Shown: positions 1 to 7,286 of the stretch, in pieces
How the letters are laid out: every line of letters begins with the position of its first letter
Numbering within the stretch: position 1 is the first letter of the stretch
Origin: Bacteroidales bacterium
GTDB taxonomy: Bacteria > Bacteroidota > Bacteroidia > Bacteroidales > UBA7960
Assembly (NCBI GenBank): GCA_007122505.1
Contig: SKTQ01000263.1
Location: 1-12,391 of the forward strand
Length of the DNA stretch: 12,391 bases
Direction: 5' to 3'
Position numbers and translations under genes: made by a program
The notes under the pieces: model-generated
Told to the model about the DNA's origin: nothing
The model's database searches: none
What the model saw: the letters and a program-made list of their open reading frames with translations, nothing else

Positions 1-692
1 CCTGTAAGCACCCCATTGATTTCCAAAGGCCTGATCTTATCAATGGCCTTCAGCATAAATTTGCTGAAAGGTTTGAGGATCACATCAAAATAATACCTGA
101 AAGCATCGCTGAAGTCTCCCACTTTGTCATCATACATGTCTGGATGTGCGTAATGACAGCCGAAAGAATCACAGGTAAACAAAAGCTTGTCCTCTTCCAG
201 GTAAGTGTACATACTGTCGGGCCAGTGGAGGTTGGGTGCAGAAATAAAGCGAAGTGTTTTGTTTCCCAAATCCAGGGTGTCGCCGTCTTTCACAACCATG
301 TGCTTAAACTCATTTCCCAGGAAATCCTTCAGGTATTGGATGGCCAGCCTGCTGCCAACAACTGTTGCATCGGGTGCTACTTTTAGCACATTGGCCAGGT
401 TTCCGCTATGATCCGGCTCTGTATGATTCAGAACAATATACTGAATTTCTGCAGGATCTCCCACTTTTTTCAGCTTATCCAGGTAAATATCCCAGAATTT
501 CTCCTTGGATGTTTCTATAAGGGCCTTTTTTTCGGCATCAATAAAATAGGAATTGTAGGTTGTACCATATTCCGTTTCCATTACCACATCAAAGGTAACG
601 ATGTCATAATCGATCACGCCTACCCACTTCACATCATCGTTAACAGGCAGGACTTCTTTGTCGGGTCTTTTCAGGTCTTTGACATGTTTCAT
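1..692 (-). CDS. fprA: Class A flavodiiron protein (FprA-type flavoprotein), C-terminal part outside window
   Basis: The N-terminal 230 residues are present. They cover most of the metallo-beta-lactamase-like domain of a flavodiiron protein; the rest of that domain and the expected FMN-binding flavodoxin domain lie beyond the left edge. The di-iron ligand pattern is visible: H90-x-E92-x-D94-H95 (in NHTEPDHSGN), H156 (in NLHWPDSM) and D175 (in CDSFGCH), with spacing typical of the family. The last ligand histidine would lie just past the edge, after the NGVLTG stretch. The start is the ATG at 690-692, giving MKHVKDLKRP. The family reduces O2 to water and/or NO to N2O in the cytoplasm, taking electrons from rubredoxin or a flavoprotein reductase; which substrate applies here is not visible. 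It sits 41 bases after the GAPDH-like gene on the same strand, so co-transcription is likely. Beside hydrogenase maturases, O2 protection is a natural inference. The family call is firm; the symbol is a family name. Confidence 0.93.
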   Translation of the reverse strand, partial: MKHVKDLKRPDKEVLPVNDDVKWVGVIDYDIVTFDVVMETEYGTTYNSYFIDAEKKALIETSKEKFWDIYLDKLKKVGDPAEIQYIVLNHTEPDHSGNLANVLKVAPDATVVGSRLAIQYLKDFLGNEFKHMVVKDGDTLDLGNKTLRFISAPNLHWPDSMYTYLEEDKLLFTCDSFGCHYAHPDMYDDKVGDFSDAFRYYFDVILKPFSKFMLKAIDKIRPLEINGVLT

Positions 693-733
693 AACAAGAA
701 CTAAATTTAAAAGTTGGTTTTGATTGATGTTTA

Positions 734-1984
734 TTATTGCATGTTTTTGTCCACATACCGAATTAGCTTTCCCATGGTATTTACATAGCTTCCATATTCA
801 TTGTCGTACCATCCGAAAATTTTGGCATGGGTAACCGGAAGATTCAGGTCTTTATCGACATTCACCCCTACTGATTTCATTACACTTTCAGGCAGGTTAA
901 TAAAGCCTGTGCGTGTATGCGTTTCATGACCTTCTATTACCACCGCAGCGGGAAATCCAATCAAGTCGGCGGAGACATTTTGCTTTTGACTGAAAACGAG
1001 CAGTTCTTTTTGCGGACCGGCCGCCGCCTTTGAATAAACGGTATTCAGGAAGCTTTTATTGATTACCGGCTCACCTTTGTCGGTTATTCCGGAATTAAAA
1101 GTTACGTTCAGAATGATGAGCGACACTGTGTTGGTTGGAATTCTCACTGAATCAGCCATAAAGCCGATTTCTTCAATTTCGGGCATTATTTTTTCAAGGG
1201 CTTTGGCGGCTCCTGTTGTTGACAGTATAATGTTGTTCAACACCGACCGGTTTTTTCTCAGGTCACCTGCTGCTGCTTTCGGTACTGCATCCAATACATG
1301 CTGGCTGTTGGTTGCGGCATGCACTGTTGACATGGAGGCTGTCACTATCCGGGAAGTTTCAAGGTTTTGCAAAAGCGGAAAAAGCATATGTGCCAAACCG
1401 GTTGTGGTACAGCTGGCTGAAGAGAGAACGCGGTGACGAGAAGAGTTAAAATCCAGATGGTTGATTCCATAAACCATCATTTTGCTGTCGTCAGGCATTG
1501 GTTTGGTTTTGTCTTTGATTTTAAAGGGTGCACTCAGCAAAACCTTTTCTGCACCGGCTTCAAGATGTCCGCGCAAACTTCCGCCTTCCCTGCCTGCAGG
1601 ATGGGTTGGGTCATTGAACTTGCCGGTGCAGTCGATCACAAGCCTGACACCGTTTTCTCTCCATTCAATTTCTGCGGGATTCCTTTTGTTTCTCAATATT
1701 TTTATGATGAAGTCGTCATAATGAAGAATCCCGGCGGCTTCGTCAACAACGGTAAATTGTTTGGACCGGCCTCCTAATCCATAAAGAAAACGTGATATAT
1801 GTCCATAGGTTGAATCTGTTTCCATCACCTGGATAACATCCTCAATTGAAGTTCCAACTTCACGGCCAATATTGATGACCACTCCGTCGAAATGTCTTGT
1901 GAGCAGTTGGTGCCAAAGGGTCAGCTTGCCAATCCGACCCAGTCCGTTAATTCCAAGCAGGTTTTTACCTCTGTCTATTTCCAT
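734..1984 (-). CDS. gap: Divergent type-I glyceraldehyde-3-phosphate dehydrogenase family protein
   Basis: This is a 416-residue member of the phosphorylating GAPDH family, against about 335 for the usual enzyme. The family oxidises glyceraldehyde 3-phosphate to 1,3-bisphosphoglycerate with NAD(P). Visible features are the N-terminal Rossmann motif GINGLGRIG (11-19), nucleophile C192 in SASCTTTG, H222 in STVHAATN, the R-x-x-R phosphate-site region in DLRKNR (241-246), STTGAAKA (255-262), R281 in SVRIPTN, and WYDNEYG (392-398). The catalytic Cys, His and Arg are all kept. Oddities: the acidic residue after strand beta-2 (IND in normal enzymes) is I39, followed by G-R-E; the Asn after CTT is Thr; TVHAY is TVHAA. 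Extra segments lie around 125-136, 155-168 and 355-386. The start ATG at 1982-1984 lies just before the Rossmann strand, as expected. It lies 44 bases after the PPDK-like gene. It may be a paralogue beside a normal gap gene elsewhere; erythrose-4-phosphate dehydrogenase activity cannot be excluded. Confidence 0.85.
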   Translation of the reverse strand: MEIDRGKNLLGINGLGRIGKLTLWHQLLTRHFDGVVINIGREVGTSIEDVIQVMETDSTYGHISRFLYGLGGRSKQFTVVDEAAGILHYDDFIIKILRNKRNPAEIEWRENGVRLVIDCTGKFNDPTHPAGREGGSLRGHLEAGAEKVLLSAPFKIKDKTKPMPDDSKMMVYGINHLDFNSSRHRVLSSASCTTTGLAHMLFPLLQNLETSRIVTASMSTVHAATNSQHVLDAVPKAAAGDLRKNRSVLNNIILSTTGAAKALEKIMPEIEEIGFMADSVRIPTNTVSLIILNVTFNSGITDKGEPVINKSFLNTVYSKAAAGPQKELLVFSQKQNVSADLIGFPAAVVIEGHETHTRTGFINLPESVMKSVGVNVDKDLNLPVTHAKIFGWYDNEYGSYVNTMGKLIRYVDKNMQ

Positions 1985-2000
1985 AATTATGGTTTTTTTT

Positions 2001-2025
2001 ATGAAATTTATATTCAGAATTTCAT
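2001..2025. repeat. Small A/T-rich inverted repeat between PPDK-like and GAPDH-like genes
   Basis: ATGAAATT (2001-2008) and AATTTCAT (2018-2025) are perfect 8-base inverted arms around a 9-base loop, in the 44-base gap before the GAPDH-like start. In the minus-strand transcript the hairpin is followed by an A run, not a U run, so it is not an intrinsic terminator in that direction. It could be an mRNA processing or stability element, or chance in A/T-rich DNA. Confidence 0.3.
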
Positions 2026-2028
2026 TGG

Positions 2029-5000
2029 TTATGAATGAATGATTTCTGTGTAATCCGTTCTATACTGCCCTTTGAAAATGTTTCCGGAAAACCCGTCTAT
2101 GGATATCAGATCCCCCGGCACCAGGGTTTCTCCATTGATGGAGCAGGTTTTTGCCTTTTCATTTACCTGAAGCGGCCGGCAGTTGAGCACACAAACTTTT
2201 CCGAGTTTGGCCGCCGTAACGGCTGCGTGCGATGTCGTTCCACCGCGTGCCGCCACCAATCCGTCGCATTCAAAGATAATGGGAATATCATCAGGTACGG
2301 TATCGGGACGCAGCAGGATGCAGGCCTGGCCAGGGTGTTTTTTTCTCAAATGATGAATGTCATCCATGTCGATGGCCAATCTCCCGCTAAGGGCACCTCC
2401 ACCGCCGCCGATGCCCCTGCCCAGCAAATGCATATCAGATACCTTGTCAACAAAAACCTGCAGTTTTTCGGCTTTTTGTGTATCCTGGTCACGGATCTGC
2501 AAGATATACAAATCTGCAGGATCAGAAGACTCAAAAGTAAATTCAATTTCCTGGTGGTTGAATCCCCTGGTGTCGACCAACTCGTATGCCAGCGAATGCA
2601 GCCTGCGGAAAATATCCGGCAGCAGTTCTTCCATTGACTGTTGATTCTCACGGCCGGTTAACTGTTTTTGCGAAACCGATACAGGTAACGCATGTACAAG
2701 CCCTGCCACAATATCTTCGCCCTGGCTGCAAAGCGTAAAATCCCCGTTCAAATAAATTCCCGGTTTTTGGATCATGGGGTTTTGCGTGAAAACTACTCCG
2801 GTGCCCGAATATTCGTCGATATTCCCAAGCACCATCTGCTGGATAACAACCGCTGTACCCCATTCATCGGCGATCTGCAAATGGTTGCGGTATACATTTG
2901 CACGGTCCGAATCCCATGAGTCAAAAACACATCTAATTGCATGCTTCAACTGAGACCATACATCTTCCTTAAAATCAATATTTTCTCTTAAAAGTATTTC
3001 TTTATAAGAGAGGGCCATTTCGCGCATCTGTTTGTCAGAAAACTGTATTTTTTGTTCTACCCGGTATTTGTCTTTGAAATCGATCATGACCTGATCAAAT
3101 ACATCACGATCAATACCATGGGTCATTCCCCAGCTTTGCAGCAAACGCCTGTAGCAATCCCATGAAGTCCATCCAAAATTGGACTTCTTGCTCAATGATT
3201 CAACAATGTGATCATTTAAGCCGATATTCAGGAATGTATTCATGGCGCCGGGCATGGAAATGGCCGTACCCGACCGGACCGATAAAAGCAAGGGGTTCTT
3301 ATGGGAGCCGTATTTTTGTCTTGTTTTTTTTTCGAGTTTTTGCAGATGTACTTTGATGAGGCTGTCCACCTCTGCTTCCAGGGATGGATTTGACCGAATG
3401 GCCCGTTTGCGGCGAAAAACCTCGGTACTGAGGACAAAACCCGGCGGAACGGGAAAGCCCTCCATTAAAAGTTTTTTTTGGAAATATGCTTTCGAACCCA
3501 GAAATATCTGGTTGTCCATTTTGGGCGTTGGCTTAAACAGCGGGCTGGCCACCAAACCAGGGTCGTAAGACATGATATCACGTATGATTTCCGGTTTAAA
3601 ATGATCAATCATATCCTGCAATGAATGTATCATTCGCGAGATATAATTGTCAAGCGGTTGAATCAGAAAAGATGTGGCAAGTATTTCCCTGTAGAATTTT
3701 TCTGAATGCTTAATGATCGCTTCACGCGTTTCATTCTGCGAAAGCTGTTTACCTGGATCGATGATCTGGGGTATGATCATACGAAGGGGCTGATCGTAAA
3801 AGCCAAAAAAGTATGTATTGATGATGTCCTTGACATTTTTGGCCATGAATTGAAACAGGTTGATGAATTGAGCCAAAGAGAAGCTTTCGCTTGTGAGGCC
3901 GTATTTCAGCATTTGCAGGTTGGAATCAAATCCCTGGCTGTTTATTCCATCAAGTTCGAGCCCTTTCCTGAATAAGGAAAGAATATGATAGGAAGATTTC
4001 AGGGATTTTGCCGTGATGTATTTGGTTTGTAATGCGTAAATCTTTTCTTCCATAAGATTGGATGCCAAACGCTCCAAACGGAATATCAAACCAAGTGCTT
4101 CAAACTTGTCCTCGCGATACTGGCCATACATCGAAGGAATACCAAAAGCAATATGCCTTTTGTGATAAATGCTTTCCCAGCCTTCGCTGAATGCAGGATC
4201 GAATATCACCTGGTTAAGCCGGTCGATAAACTGGAAAACCATTTGTAACCCTTTGTCTATCTTACCGGAATTCAGATACTTGTTCAACCGGACAATTTCT
4301 TTTTCACTGAAAAAATGATGCCGCTTCAGCACAGTACTGATGTCTGATACATCAAAAGAGTATTTTTCTCTGAGTAGTGCATACAATTGAAAAAGCAGTT
4401 CAATTCTTTTTTTGTCATCCCGGTTGGGATGTTCTGTTTTCGCAAGCAATTTGTCAAACCGGTCCTTGCTAAGTTTCAACAAATCACCCGGACCCATATG
4501 ACTGTGGTCACCAATTTTTCCAAGCAAACGATTTACTCCTGTAAACCATCTGCTTTTATTGTTCAACTGGGCGTGAACTTCTGCGGGTAAATGCCTTACA
4601 AGGTGATTCTTATCACCATCATACCAATAGTTAAATATTTTTTTACACAGATCGATATGTGTGTTATTTCCTTCTATGTGTACCTGCTTTCTTAGAAAAT
4701 GAATAAGCTTGTCCTGTCTTCCCGACAATTCATCCATCACGGTGGTTACCTCGCGGAGTTCACCTTCAGCCCCTATTTCGTTGAAATAAACCGGGAATAT
4801 ACGTGTGAGCTGTTTGATTTGTTTGTATAAGGGGGAAATATCGCTGTTGAGAAGACGGGTGATATCGCGTTGAAAAAGGTCGGTATCAAAAATAAAGATC
4901 CCGCCCAACCGAAGATTGACAATCAGGGCTGACAGTAGTTTTCTGAAGGTGTATGGTGCGTGCATGATCAACTCCAGCCAAACACGGATGTTTTTCAGGT

Positions 5001-6141
5001 GGTTTGGATCTACCTTTAACTGCCAGTTTTCCTGTATATGCACTATGCCCGGCCCTGCAAAAGCCAATTCAATAAGCTTGTTTTCAAAAAGACTGATCAC
5101 CCTTCTTTCCCTGATCTCGATAACCTCTTTGCCAAGGGTAAGAATGCATTCAAGCACGGTTGACATATAGGTCGTTTTGAGCTCACTGAAAAGCGGGAAA
5201 ATGTTTTCCAGAAAAAGAGTAAACTCATCTTTGTCCAGCTCTTTACGTATGTTTCTAATGATCTTGTTCAACTCCCAAAGCAGTTGTGTTTTATGCGCTG
5301 CCATACCGGGGAGATGCAACAAATACAGGATATAGTAAAATTTCTCAATGTGTTTTTCAAACCTTTCAATGAACTCTTTGAAGTATAGAGCAGTTTCGTT
5401 GAAGAAGAGCACGGAAGAACACAGGCTTTCCCAGTCGTCACAATTTTTAAGGGCGTCCTTTTGTTTTGCAAAAAATGTTTTGCCGATGCTTTGCACATCG
5501 CTGGAATAATCCCTGGTGAAAAGATCCTTTTTTTGGGAAAACCATTCCTCCGTTTGCGAATTTGTTTCCCAATATTGGATGCTATTATGCAAAACCTTGC
5601 GGATGATTTCGGTAAGAGGAGCACGAAAATACGGATGTCCGGCCAGGGATGTAAGGTGTTTTTTCAGATGGTCATTGTTTTTTACAAGAATCCCCGGCCT
5701 ATTCCCATTTAGATCGTGTAAGGCCTGAAGCAGGTGATCAGCGAGGGTTTTGGTGTAGGCGTCCGTTCCCGGTGTATGGTTGCCAAAAAATTCGATGTAT
5801 GTTCTGAAAAGCTGATCGGCAACCTCCTCGTCGATGGGTTTTTTAAAAAGTTCTGCCGGGATATCCAGTAACGTTGTGACGTTTTGTTCCGGCTTTTCTG
5901 ATTGTTCGTAAAGCCAGCGATCGCCAAGAATGATTTTCCGGTATTCTTCGGCAATTACATTGTGGTTTACATAGGGATGGTGCAATTCTTCAAAAAATGC
6001 TTTAGTGCGTTTATGAATACCCCAGTGGCCATCAGAAAGATTCAGTATTTCCTTATGATGAGCGGGCACATCAATTTTGACCTTGCGTGTTTCAGCAAGG
6101 TTTACTTTGAGAGCACCGGAAGCAAACTTTTTGTTACTCAT
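2029..6141 (-). CDS. Giant PPDK-like phosphohistidine dikinase with unknown N-terminal half (no PEP/pyruvate barrel)
   Basis: This protein has 1370 residues. Residues about 875-1215 form the ATP-grasp nucleotide-binding domain of the pyruvate phosphate dikinase / PEP synthase family. It begins near LGSKAYFQKKL, has R956-S-G958 and SMPGAMNT (962-969), close to the PPDK signature SMPGMMDT, and ends at the ADLYILQIRD element near 1205-1214. Residues about 1235-1355 form the swivelling phosphohistidine domain, with GGTTSHAA and catalytic H1305. The chain ends there, so the C-terminal TIM barrel that binds PEP/pyruvate in PPDK is absent. Residues 1-870 look helical and rich in charged and aromatic residues, with no signal peptide or clear membrane span, and match no family I know. 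By analogy with glucan water dikinase and rifampin phosphotransferase, it may pass the ATP beta-phosphate through His to an unidentified acceptor. The start is the ATG at 6139-6141 (MSNKKFASG), which overlaps the hydE stop by 8 bases. Starts further upstream would lie deep inside hydE. No frameshift is seen. Confidence 0.85.
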   Translation of the reverse strand: MSNKKFASGALKVNLAETRKVKIDVPAHHKEILNLSDGHWGIHKRTKAFFEELHHPYVNHNVIAEEYRKIILGDRWLYEQSEKPEQNVTTLLDIPAELFKKPIDEEVADQLFRTYIEFFGNHTPGTDAYTKTLADHLLQALHDLNGNRPGILVKNNDHLKKHLTSLAGHPYFRAPLTEIIRKVLHNSIQYWETNSQTEEWFSQKKDLFTRDYSSDVQSIGKTFFAKQKDALKNCDDWESLCSSVLFFNETALYFKEFIERFEKHIEKFYYILYLLHLPGMAAHKTQLLWELNKIIRNIRKELDKDEFTLFLENIFPLFSELKTTYMSTVLECILTLGKEVIEIRERRVISLFENKLIELAFAGPGIVHIQENWQLKVDPNHLKNIRVWLELIMHAPYTFRKLLSALIVNLRLGGIFIFDTDLFQRDITRLLNSDISPLYKQIKQLTRIFPVYFNEIGAEGELREVTTVMDELSGRQDKLIHFLRKQVHIEGNNTHIDLCKKIFNYWYDGDKNHLVRHLPAEVHAQLNNKSRWFTGVNRLLGKIGDHSHMGPGDLLKLSKDRFDKLLAKTEHPNRDDKKRIELLFQLYALLREKYSFDVSDISTVLKRHHFFSEKEIVRLNKYLNSGKIDKGLQMVFQFIDRLNQVIFDPAFSEGWESIYHKRHIAFGIPSMYGQYREDKFEALGLIFRLERLASNLMEEKIYALQTKYITAKSLKSSYHILSLFRKGLELDGINSQGFDSNLQMLKYGLTSESFSLAQFINLFQFMAKNVKDIINTYFFGFYDQPLRMIIPQIIDPGKQLSQNETREAIIKHSEKFYREILATSFLIQPLDNYISRMIHSLQDMIDHFKPEIIRDIMSYDPGLVASPLFKPTPKMDNQIFLGSKAYFQKKLLMEGFPVPPGFVLSTEVFRRKRAIRSNPSLEAEVDSLIKVHLQKLEKKTRQKYGSHKNPLLLSVRSGTAISMPGAMNTFLNIGLNDHIVESLSKKSNFGWTSWDCYRRLLQSWGMTHGIDRDVFDQVMIDFKDKYRVEQKIQFSDKQMREMALSYKEILLRENIDFKEDVWSQLKHAIRCVFDSWDSDRANVYRNHLQIADEWGTAVVIQQMVLGNIDEYSGTGVVFTQNPMIQKPGIYLNGDFTLCSQGEDIVAGLVHALPVSVSQKQLTGRENQQSMEELLPDIFRRLHSLAYELVDTRGFNHQEIEFTFESSDPADLYILQIRDQDTQKAEKLQVFVDKVSDMHLLGRGIGGGGGALSGRLAIDMDDIHHLRKKHPGQACILLRPDTVPDDIPIIFECDGLVAARGGTTSHAAVTAAKLGKVCVLNCRPLQVNEKAKTCSINGETLVPGDLISIDGFSGNIFKGQYRTDYTEIIHS

Positions 6142-7222
6142 GCTTTCGTTTGGCAAAATGTTTCGAATCGCCCCATTCGCCATAGCCAATTTCACCTCCC
6201 GCCATATGTATGCGTGCCTCCAGACATCTTTTGCATTCTTCCGCATCCTCATCCGTGCACGGTTTGTCTTCATACAACTTGTAGTCATCGCGGTATTGTG
6301 TAGGTGTGAGATTTGGCATAATGATATTGGCACCTACCTTAATGGATTTTTCCCTGCCCATGGGGTCGATGGCCTGCATAGCAGTGGTAGCTGCAATATT
6401 GATATCCTTCATTAAGATACGCAGCACAGCGACCATTTTCAGGCTCAGGTTAAAGCGCTCAACCCTGGTCATCAGTAAATCCTTAAACTGATACATGGGT
6501 GTGTCTTCGTGTTCGATGTAAGGCCCCATACCAACCATGTCGATATCATGCTGTTGAAAAAACAGCAAGTCATCAGCCAGGTCTTCCGTTGTTTGAAATG
6601 GCAGTCCGATCATTACTCCTGAACCTACCTGGTATCCAACTTTTCTCAAAAGGTAAAGGGCTTCGAGCCTTCTATGGTAATCGTGTTTTTTGTTATCGGG
6701 ATGATATTTGGGGTACAGCTCCGGATTGGACACTTCAATTCTCAGCAGGTAGCGGTGTGCACCGGCATCGAACCACCTGCGGTAGGTTTCCTCGCTTTGT
6801 TCGCCAAGAGAGAGCGTAATACCCAGTTCTCCATTACTCATCCGCTTGATTTCCCTGAGTAAACCCTCTATTCGGCTGACGTATTCTTTTCCGCTTCTTT
6901 CCCCTGCCTGGATAACGATGCTTCCAAACTTATTTTCCCAGGCATAACTTGCAGCATCCAGTACTTCCTGCTCCGTAACCTCGTATCTTTTAGCCTTTTT
7001 GTTACCGGCACGGATCCCGCAATAGAGGCAGTTTTTGCCGCAAAGGTTGGAGTATTCTATGAGTCCGCGGTAAAATACTTTTTTACCCACGAATTTTTCT
7101 TTTACCTCAGCGGCAGTGGCAAAAAGAAGGTTACGCTCATCTCCTTCAGCAGAAAGCAAATCAATAATATCAGCCTTTGTAAGGTTTTGCTTTTGCAATA
7201 TTTTTTTGATATCCTGTGCCAT
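6134..7222 (-). CDS. hydE: [FeFe]-hydrogenase maturase HydE (radical SAM)
   Basis: This 362-residue radical SAM protein acts with HydF and HydG to assemble the di-iron subcluster of the [FeFe]-hydrogenase H-cluster in the cytoplasm. The radical SAM cysteines are C61-x3-C65-x2-C68 in NLCGKNCLYCG, after the YRGLIEYSN lead-in typical of HydE. SAM/barrel elements follow, including GITLSLGEQ (134-142), RIEVSNPELY (161-170) and GSGVMIGLPFQT (200-211). A second set, C322-x7-C330-x2-C333, matches the spacing of the auxiliary Fe-S ligands known in Thermotoga HydE. The length is normal for the family. The ATG at 7220-7222 gives the N-terminus MAQDIKKILQ. It follows hydF by 64 bases. Its last codons overlap the start of the PPDK-like gene in the string ATGAGTAA, which suggests translational coupling. 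BioB and PylB share the fold, but the motifs and the hydF neighbour make HydE the clear choice. Confidence 0.95.
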   Translation of the reverse strand: MAQDIKKILQKQNLTKADIIDLLSAEGDERNLLFATAAEVKEKFVGKKVFYRGLIEYSNLCGKNCLYCGIRAGNKKAKRYEVTEQEVLDAASYAWENKFGSIVIQAGERSGKEYVSRIEGLLREIKRMSNGELGITLSLGEQSEETYRRWFDAGAHRYLLRIEVSNPELYPKYHPDNKKHDYHRRLEALYLLRKVGYQVGSGVMIGLPFQTTEDLADDLLFFQQHDIDMVGMGPYIEHEDTPMYQFKDLLMTRVERFNLSLKMVAVLRILMKDINIAATTAMQAIDPMGREKSIKVGANIIMPNLTPTQYRDDYKLYEDKPCTDEDAEECKRCLEARIHMAGGEIGYGEWGDSKHFAKRKHE

Positions 7223-7286
7223 TCAATGATCTCTTATTCCGGTTAAAATTCGTTGGTTTGAAGAAACACAGACGTTTCATTCATCA

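Noticed and set aside
144..704. Plus-strand open frames at the left end
   Set aside because: They are antisense shadows of the flavodiiron protein, whose di-iron ligand motif is clear on the minus strand.
1993..2000. T run near the GAPDH-like start as a plus-strand terminator
   Set aside because: No GC stem precedes it and no plus-strand gene ends there; the nearby inverted repeat is on the wrong side and A/T-only in pairing strength.
2035..2637. 200-residue plus-strand open frame
   Set aside because: It is antisense to the phosphohistidine and ATP-grasp end of the PPDK-like gene, has no recognisable motif and has unusual composition.
6142..6333. Longer start for the PPDK-like protein, adding 64 residues
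   Set aside because: The extra part overlaps almost 200 bases of hydE in another frame and reads as low-order Arg/Met-rich sequence; the ATG at 6139-6141 is at the hydE stop.
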